In this document: positions 23,401-36,908 of the stretch, piece by piece
How the letters are laid out: each line of letters opens with the position of its first letter
Position numbering within the stretch: position 1 is the first letter of the stretch
DNA from: Anisakis pegreffii
Taxonomy: Eukaryota > Nematoda > Chromadorea > Rhabditida > Anisakidae
NCBI GenBank assembly: GCA_035041965.1
Contig: JAPYMA010000487.1
Location: 62,001 to 126,000, forward strand
Direction: 5' to 3'
Length of the DNA stretch: 64,000 nucleotides
The notes under the pieces: model-generated
Databases searched by the model: none
What the model was told of the DNA's origin: nothing
What the model saw: only the letters and a program-made list of their open reading frames with translations
Translations under genes and position numbers: made by a program

Positions 23401-26400
23401 AATGCAGAACCACGTCTGTGATGTCACTCCTTTGAGAGCGTAATTTTTTTGGTAAAATATTCAATTCCATACAAATTTAACTACCTAAAAAGTGGTTTCG
23501 TTCTCAGAGCGGTGAATTGAATAGCCGTTCTATTGAAATCATCGAATGTTCCGCTCGTCGCAATGCCTAAAATTGTAAATTTGGACTTTTAACTTCCAAA
23601 AGATGAAAATAACGAATATGATTGGTTGTGTTTGTAAGTGACCATGAGTGAATCAGTGAGAGGAATTTTGCAGATGAATCGTACAACGCGAGATGTGCAA
23701 GTGGATGCGCATCCACGGGTTGTGAGTAAATACGTAGCTTGTCGACCGAATGCTCGGCATAAAATGACCGATATTGCGAAGGGCGATCTGTTCGATGAGG
23801 CTGAAGAAAGGCTGAAACTATGTCAGGGTGAACTGACCACAACTCGACGTCAAGTTGAAGTATTGCAACAAAAACTCATCGATTATGCTCAATCATCAGA
23901 CGTGAGTCACTCGCATCTATTCATTCTAGTGCGCATCACTGAGGCATTTTTATCGCCTTCCGAGTATTTTCAAGTTTTGTCACAGTGCGAAACTTCGAAG
24001 ATGTCTTCATCTGAAGTATAAAAAGGTTGTCAGCACGGAGGGCGTATCCATCTTCCAATGCCTTAAACACAATTCATGAAAAGGTATTTGTTTGTTGTTT
24101 TTAGGCGAATGGTAATTCCAAAGAACCAACCTTTTCTCCCGTCCTTCTACGTACATCGCGTGAAATTCAAGCAACTGACAATGATTTACAATCGATTGAA
24201 GCGAAAAAAGCCGTTGAAAAACTGAACGAGAAAATTAATGAACTTGAGAAGAGGAATATCGACCTAGCTGCTAGGATGCGAGAAGCAGAGGATGATAAAC
24301 AGAAAATGATCAAAATGCAACGGCAGCAAATATCACAACTCGTAGCTGAGTTCGATAATGTTCGTAAGGAACTCGATCAGGTCAGTTCAGTTGTTTCTTT
24401 CGATGCATTTTTTGACGATTCATCTCGAAGACTATTCTATGCCAGCTGATTTCTCAATTATCTCTCTAGTTTCTTATGGTTGTGACATTCAGTGTTTTAA
24501 GGAAAAACGAGCGATGACGAATATTATGACGATTGAAATGTGTCTCCAGTTCAATGCGACATTATCTTGAGCGTTTCAGGAAATGAATAAGTACGAAAGT
24601 GAACGACGTAAACTGAAGAACCGAATTGAGTTGTTGGAAAAAGTAAAGCTCGATCGCGATCGGCTGATTGAACGATTCAGACGTCTTGAAACGACAACCG
24701 GTGATATCAACACAAATTTGTTAACAACAAAAGTGAGGTGAGTGAATACTTCGCAAATATGTCTTGAACAAAATGGAGCGTTATGTTGGAGATGCAGTTG
24801 TGGACACCTGTCAGATTTTATTCGATATTGATGGACTCGTCCAATTTGATAGAGCATCTTCTTTTGGCTGAAAACTAGTAAAATTGATTGTTCAAAACAT
24901 GAATATTGCGTTATGGAGCCATACTTTATAAAACCCACTTAATTAAATTGCTCAATTCAGTGTTGCAAATGTAATGTTTCGTTTAATATTGAGTGCGGTG
25001 AATAGTGGCTCTATCTTTTTTCATCTTACTGTTTATTTCGGCTTTATCGAATGCACTTCGTTTAAGCATTAAAGTGCCGGATGCCGAACAACAACAAAGA
25101 AATGCAGATGATTCGAACAGTTCGTCTGAAAAAGAGCAGAGTTCAGCAATGAAAAGGTTTGTTTCAGTATCGTTTTGTTGTCAGCGAGTTGACAAGTTTA
25201 GTGGATCAACGAAAATGACTTGATAAAGATGCTTATAAGATCGATTGAAGGTGTCTATCAGTGCCACATATGTACAATGCAGCCATGACACTCAGTGATG
25301 AGTTGAACACGGTACGTGAACGAAATACAGTACTTGCAAAAGCAAACGCTCACCTCACTTATGAACTCAACTCGTTGCGTCACTCGATACAGTCTTCAAT
25401 TCGACGAACAGTGTCAAGAGTGAGTGATGTCGCATCGAATGGCACCAAATCCTCTTCGGTGCAAAGTGATGTCTCGCCGGCTCTTAGTGGTTTAGCATCT
25501 GATCTGAATCAAGTGGGTTTCGCCGACTTAAGATACCGTTCTTCAGACGATAGTTTTTTCCTGAATATGCTGAACAAGTTCGGTTTTACACGTACCATTT
25601 GTGTCATTACCAAATTGCTCGGTTTTGTGTGATCCATAGAGATGATTCAACTCTCAAAATTTCTGCAACAATCTAAGACAAGAGAAGTTTTCAACTTTTA
25701 CCACAGGCACATTAGTGATGCTTATATCGTTGCTTTGCGTTTATCTGCATCGTTTATTTCTTCCATTGACTCGGCAATCAGAAGTTTTATCTGGCAATAA
25801 GAACTTCATTATTTTCAAATAAGAATGCATCGTACTGGGTGCATTAATCAAACACCGGTCATGCTGCAACATATGATTGTTAAGGCAAAAGATTGTTTTT
25901 CCAAATGGATTTCATGCGCGAACGCTTTTGTAATAAATTGGATTCTGTCAAAATAATGTTTGTGTTCAGGTTCGTGCCGATCTTGAGCATATTCTTGTCC
26001 AAATAGATAATGCAGCTAGTGGTCGTGAACGAGAAAAACCACAGTCAGCCGATGAGATCGACAGTAATTGCTCGACCACGGTATGCATGACATATTCTTC
26101 TCTTTTATAAATTTCGATCAATTTTCTTTTACATGAATGCTTTCGATTGCATTCTAAAAATGCTGTTCCATGCTGAGTTTTCTTTGTCTAAGTTCAGGAT
26201 CCCATCGATAGAGAAACTCACAGTCGATAATTTCCTTCGAAAAGCGCATTTTATACGTGAATCTTGAAATGGATTGAATTTTAATAAGCAACGGTTGAGG
26301 GGTGGGAAGCGCGTCTTGGTGTTTTCATTTCATTTCATCCGAAAACAATCAATCACATAATTGGATTGTCTTCTTTTGGAGTGTTCTTGAGAACTATCGC

Positions 26401-29400
26401 ATTCATTTGCGTTCACCAACTTACATAATGAACGATGCGATGCGACTCACCAATAATCAACGATTTTGTTATGTTTCAAATGTGCAATTTCCTTAAACAT
26501 GCTCAATTCTTCCGGTTCATTGATTTGCACGAAACATTCTTCGCATCTATCCGATTGTTTGACAGAATCTATTGGCCCTGAATACGTACTCGTCACTTTT
26601 CGATCAACCGCCCATACCAGTGATTCTCACGTTCGGATGCTTCACTACGCATTTTTCATGATCTGGCAGGCCGCCGTAACCCTTTCCCCCTGATACAAGA
26701 ACTTACTAATTCTGCATATAATGTCAGGAACAAACGAAAAACCGGTCCGAAAATTTTTCAGTGGCGTGAAAGAAATAGAGCTTCAAACTGAATTAGATAG
26801 ATTCTCATTCTTTTCAGACGTGTTGTATTCACTCTCATAGCTATTACATGCGAATATCGTTCTCTTGATGAGTTTTTCTCATTCACTTCGTCTCATTGCA
26901 CTTCACAGTTCGAATCAATTTCTTATTCTGTAGCATATACTATTTACTGGATACGTTGACGAGTGTTGACAGCGGAAACCAACAACACAGCAATTGTTCA
27001 ATAGTCTAATTATCAATTATAGAGTATATTTGATAGAATGATAATTTAACTTTAATTGTTGAGTGAAATGAATGAGAAATTCGCACAAGGGAACACTTTC
27101 GGTGATAAAAGCTATGAGAGCGATTGTAACAGCAAGGAATAGAATGAAAACCCTGTTAAAACGAATGAAACCGTGTTAGGCCAGGACGAGCTGATGATAC
27201 TTATTGTTGGAAAATGGGTGAACGAAGAGTGTTGCCATCAACCAACCGCATTTATTATCCAAGTTAAAAAACACCATCACGATGGCGTTCTATCATTATA
27301 CAACAACTGCATGAAAAACTAATTTCCCGACCCTCTCCATTACACCTTGACTCCTCCAACTTACCCAAAATGGATAAATTCACCCTCTATGAGAACCACT
27401 GGCTCATACTAATGCGTTCTTAGTTGTAGTTTCAATGAGAAATTTTTGCAGTTGATCATTTGAGGTTGATTTATTGTGGTGAAGAAAATTTCATTTAGGG
27501 AACCATTCGACGTCGTGAAGCGTAATATGTGTTTTTTCAGGCCGAAAGTGCGCGGTCATCCGAAAGTCGTGATATGGAACCGTTGCGGCGAGCTCTAAAA
27601 CGATCTCAAGCTGAGCGTGAAGCACTGAAAGAGCAACTTGATCGTGTTACCTTCCAGCTGCAGGATGCTTGTCGAGAACTTGATCTCTACAAGCACGAAC
27701 CTCGTGCAGAGGTCATCAAGCAAGCGCTGAACCCTCGTAGACCACGCAGCAGAAGTTTCGTCGAAATCGGTCGTGCCACTGTCGATCTCGAAGAGCATCT
27801 GAGGTATGTTTGCTAAATTTATCGCTGGTTACTGCGATTGTTCAAAATCATTTTCTGGAGTTTTCCTCAGTCAACTCATTTATATTTGCAGTGGGATCTC
27901 AGCAAAGGCAATGGAGATTGACATTTCTTGAAAGTGCTCCCTTAAAAAAGCCCTTTCGTTATTAGAGTAACTGTCGTCTGTCATTCTGTTGAACCCTACC
28001 ATTTTTTGCATTCCGTGTTTTGTGTGACGAATGATCGTTTTGCTGATAAAGTTTTGTTCATTATGTCATCGCTATCGAATCGAATCTGAAATTACATTTA
28101 ATTTTCTTGTTGAGATGGAAGGAGAAGGCTGGAACGATGTTCCGTGAACTGAATCGCGTACGTAAAGAGTACTATGTGTGCGATAGCGAACGTCGTGAAC
28201 TGCGTTTACAACTGGTCATGATGCGCGGTGAACTTGGACTAGCGCAGTGCCAATTAGCTGAATTGTCCACCCGTCCTAGACGTGACTCGAACCATACCAA
28301 TGCCAACGTCTCGCAAGCAGTTGCTTTTTCACCAAGTCCCGAACCAAAATCACCGAAACGAAGTGTGGTATGTTCATCGAGTTCAGTTGTCGTGTTTTAT
28401 TTATATTAAGTGAATGAACTGTTGAATTGAGTGGTCGTGTTGAGTGGTCGGTTACGAAGGGGATACATTTAAGGGCGAGAGAACGACGGTTACTGATGGA
28501 AGTAGTAAACAACGTTCACGATTCCCTTCATCTGGAACGTACGCAACGGCGCATACCTCATTTGCGTCGTTATATGAAACTGCTGCAATCAGTGAACCTG
28601 ACCTATCAATATGGTTCGTTTTCATTACTCTTAAACCATTGTTCACATTAATCTGAGAATTCTTTCTCCCAAAATCTGAGAACTCATTTCACCGAGTGTT
28701 TTGCTAATGTTTAGTGAAATTGAAATTGAAAAAAAACATTAATGCGAAATTGAAATGCTCCAGTGTTAACATATCCGATCTAAATGATTCATCGGCGATT
28801 TTCAGTAAGCAATCGCGACATGATGAACATCCTTTCAAGTCAAAATCACGTACGAACAGAAGATCGATCTCAAGAGACCATGAAAGACGCAGAGCTGCTG
28901 ATGAGCATGATGAAATTGTGAAAGAGGCCGCGAAAGTGCAATTGGCCCTTCTCAAACAACAAAATAAATCTCTTCGAGCTGAGCTCAGTAAACCTCACTC
29001 ATCCTATCCGGTGAATTTCATTTTTAGGTTCTATTAATCCTTTTAAAATAAACTCGTTAAATTTCAACTAGTGTAACATTCTACATGTGTTTCTGTTAAT
29101 TTCATTGAATGTTGAAAGTCGACGAATGATGTTCTAGTGGCATAGCCAGGATTTTCTTTTTTGAGAGGAGAGGGGGGCGGGGGAAGAAGCTAATGCAAAA
29201 TGATTTGGTCTTGAAAATTGGATGAATTTTGGGGTGGATATGAAACCGATATTGTCAAACATGAATAATTTGGTAGTTGCGCTAAGGTTGATGCCAAAAT
29301 CGAGTATTATGCTCGTGACACTGATGAATGTAGCATTTCTCTATCATGAGATCAAAACTGGAGTTCTGTGATCGTTTTTGTTTCCATAGTGTATAACATT

Positions 29401-32013
29401 GTTTATATCAGTCTCGAGAACATCAACTTGAAGTCAACGACTTAACCGAGGCAAATAAATCGTTGCGTAAAGAAATTGGAGCGTTGCGCTCGGAGCTGGT
29501 AAGTGTTCCGCATGATGAAGATATATATTCCCAAATTCGATATGAGTAATTGATGTGATGGCAGTCTTTTAGAATGTTTTCACAGAGCATTTTATTATCA
29601 AATGAATGAATTCCTTCCACATATGCATCATTCACTCATTATGACGAATAAATGCAGGAATGCTTGCGGACAGCTGCTGATGCACGATTGACGACGTATG
29701 AACAACGGGATGAGGACAGGAAGGTGGAAATCGCACATTTGATGAGACAAGTCGACGAGCTGACTTATGATAAAGGAAAGCATCGAGAAGAAGAGGTTAA
29801 TTATGCTTATTGTTTTCGCTGTCTTCTATGAGTGGTGTTTTGCACCCATCTACGATCCGTATTCTTTCACTGATCTCTTAGCAGTGAATGATCTTGATCC
29901 ATTTGAAATTGCTTTTTTGAAATGATCCGTTTAAAATTACATCGTGATCCATTTAAAATTCTTTGAAAATGCTCTGTGCTGTGCACTCTACTGATGTGGT
30001 GCATTCGAGAGAAACATTGAGACACACTGCTATTCGGAATTAATCATTTTCATAGTCAGCGATTAAATTTTCAATTTTGAAGTACCATCGATGCATTCCA
30101 AAACTGTATCGACCAAATACGTCAAATTGGTTCGTCTGCTAGCCATTCTTTTGTTTCTGACAGTGAGTAGTTCATGTATTCTGAACATAAACCAATGAGT
30201 AGTTCGTAAAACAATGCAGTTGGCGTGAACAAAAGAATTCAAAAATTTCAGACAGTCCGTCGCAAAGCATTTGATGCAAGAATTTCGATGTTGAATCGTG
30301 AAAATGAGTTACTGATGAAGAAGATGGACGATATGGAGAAGGAACGACAGGACATGTACTTGGTCATGTTCAAAAAAGGACAACAAGCTGCACAACACGA
30401 TACCAAAGAAGTACGTTTTGACTCTGCTGAATGTGTCCCCATTCTACACCGTGCGCATTCTGAGTGGAGAATTTCGTGTAAAATCTGAAACGTATGGTTC
30501 AGCTTCATGATTCAGTTATGTTATGCTCAATCAGATGTGCACCAAAAATTTGTTGGTGATTCAATTTGGTTGGTTTGTTGAAATGATGAATGGAATTTCG
30601 TCTCGTAGTCAGCGATTACTGGATTTGTTTTTGTGGCATTGTAAAGCGAGAAGAGATGAGATCGAAAGACATAATGACAAATATACTCGTAACGCTTTTC
30701 GATGTGTGTAAAGTTTTTGACTTATGTGACTGAAGTAGTAACTTGTTCTCAAGACAATCAACCACTCAGCTGTTCTGAGTGCCCACTTCAAAACTTGTTC
30801 TCATATTTCGAAAATAAACAATCTCCGCAATTCCGTCAAAAATCATGCATTGAAGTCAGTTGATCAACCGTTGAGGAGATCATGGCTTATTGAAACTGCT
30901 GACGGATATTTGAGGATGAGACTGAACGAATAGCAGTTAACATGGTAGCGCAAGTTCATCTGCCCTGTTTGACTGAGTCCAGTAAAATTGGTGAATGTTT
31001 ATAGACCAAGAAAGTCGACATCCGGACAACTACCCTTGCAAAAAAATTCATTTGAGATCTGAAAAGCAAGCGATGTGGAGTATAATCGTGCTTAGTTTTG
31101 TGTGGTATTGTAGTTCCCTTCAGAATCAACATCTGAACTGGATCGTCCTTTTGAGGAGGTGATCAGGATTACGCTGGATCACCAAATGATATAAAATGAT
31201 TTCGAGTGTTAATTAGTGAAAACTACATATTGAACCAAATGTGTTCTTGTGTTGTCGATGTACTCAAACTTGATATTCTTTTAGGTTAGAGCAATTGATG
31301 AAATGACAGAAGATAGAATCGTGTTGAGGTTTTTACATGATGCGTTCTATTATTTTATGGTGAATAAAGGCGATTCAAGGGAGCATTTACAGGTGAGTTG
31401 ATGCAATCACACAAATTATCGCATTTTTATTACTTCGCATTACTATTTTTAACTCTACTTTTATTGTTATGCCAAGATTTGAGTCAGTCCTCTCATAGAT
31501 TATACCATAACAAAATGATAACAACCCACTCGCTTTCCATCTTTGCTATGCTTTATTGCCTTCAACTGCAACTTTCTCTCAACATTAACTTTTATGAATA
31601 AGATACGCTGTAAAATAGTGGATCACTTTTCCTGATATGCAATAAGTGCTTCATATTCCGTGGTGAATTACTTCCCTTTAACAGTTTTACTGATCTTCGA
31701 AAGTCGTTTGATGCATTATCGCTTCTGAACAAAAAAACATCAGTCCAAGAATGCCTTCATTCATTCTTTTACTGAAATTTGCTCTCTTAATGCATTATGT
31801 CAGAGCATTTGCATTGGAAGTGGACGCGGAATCGTAAGATCTTAATTGAATGAGCCGTTACGATTGTTGTTTTTTGTGGAGTAGTAAAGTTGAATTGTTT
31901 GTAAAGAATGCTGAAGTAATGAATGCTGAGTGTTTAAGGCGATAATGACAATGTTAAACTTCACAACAGAGCAGAAAGAGGACGTTCAACGAAGACGTGG
32001 TGCATCGCATTGA
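17419..32013 (+). CDS. Long coiled-coil golgin with C-terminal GRIP-like domain (5' end unresolved)
   Basis: Twenty-four phase-matched exons, about 1,471 codons: 17419-17605, 17771-18070, 18390-18532, 18907-19075, 19277-19459, 19802-20041, 20296-20610, 21067-21225, 21913-22035, 23674-23901, 24105-24380, 24580-24737, 25067-25156, 25251-25512, 25970-26080, 27541-27803, 28115-28367, 28474-28613, 28764-29010 (or from 28806), 29412-29498, 29658-29795, 30252-30410, 31285-31392 and 31939-32013 (TGA). Most exons are heptad-rich (for example LLRINELEGDVSLLRKTIDS). A Pro-rich break is PTPRPPPPEPPP. The last two exons read VLRFLHDAFYYFMVNKGDS then REHLQ|AIMTMLNFTTEQ, the GRIP pattern (YLKxxhhxF...LxxhLxFsxxE). 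GRIP domains bind Arl1-GTP and dock golgins on trans-Golgi membranes, where they capture vesicles. Closest type is probably GCC88/GCC185. The first exon(s) and start codon were not found. The intron 26081-27540 holds a hAT element; the intron 22036-23673 is GC-AG. Confidence 0.85.
18833..18868. repeat. Two tandem 18-bp units in a golgin intron
   Basis: GAAATCCATTGGAGCGAT occurs twice head to tail (18833-18850 and 18851-18868) in the intron just before the 18907 acceptor. Confidence 0.9.
21833..21876. repeat. Short tandem repeat, unit GAATATGATATATG
   Basis: Three near-identical 13-14 bp units separated by up to 3 bp are seen just upstream of the golgin exon at 21913. This is an intronic minisatellite-like array. 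Confidence 0.75.
26618..27401 (-). mobile_element. Non-autonomous hAT element, copy B (784 bp), in a golgin intron
   Basis: The ends read CAGTGATTCTCACG and GAGAACCACTG, forming terminal inverted repeats. The flanks are GCCCATAC (26610-26617) and GCTCATAC (27402-27409), an 8-bp target duplication with one mismatch. It is collinear with copy C and inverted relative to copy A. It lies inside the intron 26081-27540 and does not disturb the splice sites. Confidence 0.88.
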
Positions 32014-32333
32014 CGATAGAGCCATTCAGCTATTCACTGCTATTCTCACAACATTTGCATACATTCTTGTCCCGTAAATTTCTATATGTCATATTTCAAA
32101 ATTTTTCTCAGAAATCCAATGCTTTTTATTTCTGTCAGCACCTCATTAAAGCGTACAAAATGTAAAGTTCAGGATCCAATTAGGAGGATTCACGAGATAT
32201 TTCATTCTTTCATTGTAAATAGTGCATTTTTGATTGTCTCAAAATATCATTTCTCCGACGTGTTCAGAGATTGCCCTAATCGTAGAAATCATGGGAGTGA
32301 ATTGATTGATTCCATTTTCCGCGAACGATTCAG
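32014..32333. other. Golgin 3' flank
   Basis: No coding segment is supported. The 3'UTR of the golgin gene should be here; no canonical AATAAA is obvious within 150 nt of the stop. Confidence 0.4.
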
Positions 32334-32494
32334 ATTCAGACATACGTGTGTTAAAAGTCGTCATATTGCCAGTCAGCATTAACAGTACCATTACGATATT
32401 AATATTAATAGTGTTATTTGCATTAACGTTGTATATATTGTTGCGGGCCCGTTGTGCAGTTATGAATGCCAATCGTTATAATATATTCTGTTGA
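32334..32494 (+). CDS. Candidate terminal exon of a small single-span membrane protein
   Basis: After a GATTCAG acceptor the frame reads DSDIRVLKVV, then a hydrophobic run (ITILILIVLFALTLYILL), an RAR stop-transfer motif and a short tail to TGA 32494. It resembles the C-terminus of a type I membrane protein. No upstream exon with signal peptide was found, so it could be a chance hydrophobic ORF in AT-rich DNA. Confidence 0.25.
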
Positions 32495-35400
32495 AATTCT
32501 GGAATTCATTTCACCACCAGACAGAACAAGTTGTTTATGTATTGATTTGGTACGTCATGCGTTGATGCTGTTTTAAATCTCTTTTATAGCCGATATGAAT
32601 GCCGCTTTTATTATTCACATTAATAACCTCGACATTTCCCCGAATCTTCGATTTCCAATGTTTTCTTTTGTGTTCAAATGGTCACAATAATACGTTCATT
32701 CCTCGACTAAGTGAAGCGTTCACACTTGAGTGCACTTCATATCAGTGCTCTGTATATTCACAATGTTTTGTGGAAGAATATCCTCGTTCATTGAAACGAT
32801 ACAATGGGAAGGAACTGCTTTCGTGAATGTAGATTTATCCTTAAGTGCTTATTTCATTTGAAATCCATATGATCCGTAAAGGAACTTGGTTTAATCCCTT
32901 TGAGGATGGTTGCTTTTTTAAATTGAGCATAAGACCAACTCAAGTGTAGCTTTCGTTGAAATGTGTTCTCAAAAATATTTTCGAAGTAGCTGAAAGTTCA
33001 CAACGAGGAGAACGTCCGATCTCTCAATTAATTATTTGCTTAAGTTTCGTTGTGGTTTTGAACACTTCAGAGCAACAAAAAGGTTCGTTTCGGGACAAAA
33101 TGATTTGTTATCAAAGGTCACACTGATTATCAGAAGTGCTCTTCCATTTCTACCAACAAAACGTTGATTCCATTATTTTAATGGAGGTTTCGAAATTTTT
33201 ACTGCTTTTTAAACATTCACTTATTCGACAGAATGAACGATTCAGTGGTATTTTGTTGACACTTACTCTGTGTTGACTGATGATTATCGACTACCTTTGC
33301 ATGAAATAGTCAATGATTCCGTTTGTGGTCGATGTTTGATTGAAGAGAAATTTTGCACTTTTTATTCATTCTGACTCATCTGAAAGGATGTTCTTCTTTG
33401 CGGAGTATATTGTTTGAGTTCATTTTTCAGAACCTCGCAGTTGTACTGAAGAGAGTGATCAGGATAGTGATTCGTGGCAAAAATTTTTGTGAATGCTTTC
33501 GCAAGACCATCGATCACACTCTGTTCATTCGGTGATTTACGATTTCGTGTAAATTTAGGTTCGTCTCTCATAAACATCTCAACCATTTAATCATTTAAAT
33601 GGCCACCGAATCAGTGGTAGAAAAAGAGGATAAGAATAGATAATGAAAAGATGCATAAAATGTTTTTGAGTGAATTTATGATCGGTTTAACGTTTATTGT
33701 GATCAGCAAACGATCGATTGCGTACCAATCAGTGATCAGTGCGAATATGTCGCAAATCGCTTAGAGTGAAACGGATAACGAACGTTCCTTTCAAAGTGAT
33801 CGCTTCTTCGTCTCACTTCAGAGTCTCATTCCGCTGTTTTATGCTTTCGTTGAGCCAGACATATCTCCTTCTTACGTTCCTTCACTAATTTTCATAAGAA
33901 ACCACTAGCCGATTGGTACATAAAGTAATGTCGCCATTTTCCTTGCACTGATTGTAATAAAACTTCCATTTTTACGAACATAAATATTTTTATATGGCCT
34001 TTTGATGTTTCACTTACTCAGCGCACTGCTCTAAAACACATATTTCATAACGTCCTCATTTTTATGACTGCAGACATTTTTATTCCAGAAAAAAGTTTGT
34101 TCTTTTTTGATTTTGAAGTATTTCCACACTCAGTCATAAATTCGATTTGAATTCATCTGAACTGTTCAATCGGTTATTACCGCTAATGTTGTCATGGTTG
34201 TGTGCTGCGAGCAGCAAAATTTATCAGCCAGCACAAATTCGGTTGATTCACTCAATTCGTGACGTCTAAATGAAATAATACCGGAAGGTTGTATGCCAAA
34301 GATAAAACCGTCCCGATAGCTGACGATGCTGTCGAAATGAATGATGATCGCACTCAATCAGATATTTTTCATGTGATTCGTTGCATTGTCACTTCCATCC
34401 CGACGAAATGATTCATGTGCTGGTAGCAAACCCATTTACACTACACCTCATATGCACTGTCCGCTGTTCACGCTTAAAGGAGTGTCACTAATAAGAGCAC
34501 TCTAACGAAATGCTCACCATTATTGGAGGTATCAAACTGCGGTTTCGATCAGGATGCTCATTTATTGCAGTGAACATCATCGAAATTTGTTTCACTTCCG
34601 AAAAAAGGCAGACTTTTGTTGGTCGGTGTAATTACAGAAGGATTTGTTCTGTTTTTGTGGTTACATCCTTAAGCAATTTTATGATGTTCATTTTATTTGT
34701 GTTCGTTCAGTTTTATTACTGTTATAGACGTATATTACGTAACATAAACGCATCTCTAAACTATTATAAAACGCATTGAGCGTTCACTGCAGAAACGACA
34801 AGTCTGCATCATTTTTTGTGTAGTGAACATCTAATGAGGCAAAATCCCACATATAAAACCTATCTTATTTAGTGAGTGCAACGCCAGATAAATGAATGAA
34901 TTTGTTTTGCAGCATTGTTCATACAGACACAATTTAGTGCCGTTACGTTCTCTCTTGCACGAACACCTCGTTCATTCGTGTTCGTCGCCTGAATGACTGC
35001 ATTTGTTGAAGGAATGCATGAGATGATGACATTTCTAAGAACATTGAACAGATTGTTTTCGTCTCCTCATTACTCATCAACTTTTGCCTATCCTAGTGAT
35101 CTTATCGTGAGTCTTGTAAGCCTCAGATTAATTTTTGCTCTATTTATTCATTGCATAATGAAATGGAATAGAACCTGTACAAATGATTATCATATTCACA
35201 TACAAATGCACCATCTCGGTGTGGCAAATGAGTTGAAGATGATGCAGTACCATCGTAAATTAATATCAGGATTATCTAACAATTACATCCATCAACGTAA
35301 AATGACAGTAACATGCGATATTGTTCACCCATGCAAATTTTCACTCAAAGTATCACATGAGGTTTATTCGTTTAGAGTTTGTTGTTAACATGAAGGTTTT

Positions 35401-36513
35401 TTTCCGGATTTCTTATCATTACCTCTTTTTTTACAAATGCTTCATAAGAAATGAATTTCTTTCTCTCCTCAAAATTAATCGTTTGATCATTATACTTTTG
35501 AATTCATTATCTGCTGATAACTACTCATCGAGAAGTTCCTCAAATAATACTCACTGTTGTTTCCATCTACTTACAACTCGTTATAGCGAAAAAGTTGTGT
35601 CTTACAATGAGGCTTTTGTTATTTGATGATCGAACTGCATAATTATGAGTATTTTCATGCGTCAATAATACACATCGTTATACGTTTCCGCCGCAGTGAA
35701 ATTCCCATTATGCTATCAGCCGATTGTATTCGCCTCAATTCCTGCACATGTAATTTATACCTGCTTATCGAGCCTTCTTATAGCCACTAGTGTCATCAAT
35801 TAGACTGACGTAACGTCGCGATGCTATTATTCATGAAGCATTATCATTTAAACAATTGATGCATATAAGCCGTGTGTTCTCACGAACCAATGATTTTCGC
35901 ACATAGTTAATCACATACGCTAACTGCATTCGCCGAGTCAAGATCTGTCATTCACATGTCCAAAAACTTCATATTACCGCCGATTGACTTTTAACTGATT
36001 CTGAGCTTCAATCTAATCAATGAATCCTGTTCAACATTGGAAGTTTATCGCTATCTCTTGATGATCATAAGTACGCAATGTGAAGGATACAATTACCGAT
36101 TTTTGCTTGATTATAATTATGTGAGAATCATGCAATACTAGGGAATTTATCTTGTCGTGTGATGTACGGACATACGATCCTTGTAAATGACGAATGAATG
36201 GGAATTTATAACGCATATGTACGTACCTTCAACGTGATTCATCTTGCAATCGCTCTTTCCCTACATGATTTGAAATCAGTCCTGAGAATTAGCATAATAT
36301 GCCATTGATTTGAGATTGTGTACTGCGGAAAAATCTTTGTTGAGATTTTCATGCAGAATTATAGCATGCAAAAACACCGGTATTACACTAAATCGCCGCA
36401 TTATATCCATTTCTATTCTATCCAACTTGACTTTGGCACAATTGAAATCGCCGGAAATCTGTTCCTCGAATATTGCATAGTGAAGCGTGAAGAAAGTAGA
36501 GTTCTGTAATAAC
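32495..36513. other. Gene-poor stretch
   Basis: Only ORFs of low credibility occur (for example 34993-35388 + and 35321-35626 +): hydrophobic or irregular, without splice-site support. I see no repeats or RNA genes. Confidence 0.4.
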
Positions 36514-36704
36514 CGATTGGGGTTGTCATGATTCCGTTCGATGATTGATGCGAATAAATGAGCTTGAATCGTTTGTCTCGCTCCATAAACGCTTCCTCTT
36601 CGTGCTTTTCTTCTGCCAGCCCAGTCATTTTCAATTGCAAACCATCTGAGCAAATTCTATTGCTGGGCTCATTGTCATCGTTCACTTCGACGAGTACTTC
36701 TCCG
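36514..36704 (-). CDS. Candidate internal exon, acidic protein of unknown function
   Basis: Bounded by an AG (AACAAAG at 36705) and a GT (AATCG|GTTATT at 36513). The open frame reads GEVLVEVNDDNEPSNRICSD, then Lys/Glu-rich sequence (LAEEKHEEEAFMERDKRFKL). Composition is clearly protein-like, but no family is recognised. It may belong to the same - strand gene as the segment at 39247-39443. Confidence 0.3.
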
Positions 36705-36908
36705 CTTTGTTATTTCGGTTTCTCATTCGGTGGAATTGAATAATCAAAAATCTGACAAGATTCTTGAACTGAATTCACCATTATTTTGTTTTGAAATGAT
36801 TTCAAGAAGAAGGGCTCTTATGAGCATTCGTTCAGCGATAATTGCAATTTTGCCACTCACTCATTGAGTCTGCGATAAAATTATTTATATTTCATTGTGA
36901 ATGTGCAA

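Noticed and set aside
29130..29260. G-rich stretch after GTGGCATAGCCAGGATTTT in a golgin intron, a possible transposon remnant
   Set aside because: It looks like a fragment of a dispersed repeat, but I see no termini, target duplication or second copy in this window.
34993..35388. 131-codon ORF on the + strand
   Set aside because: Irregular composition with Met/His clusters, no splice signals at its edges and no domain.
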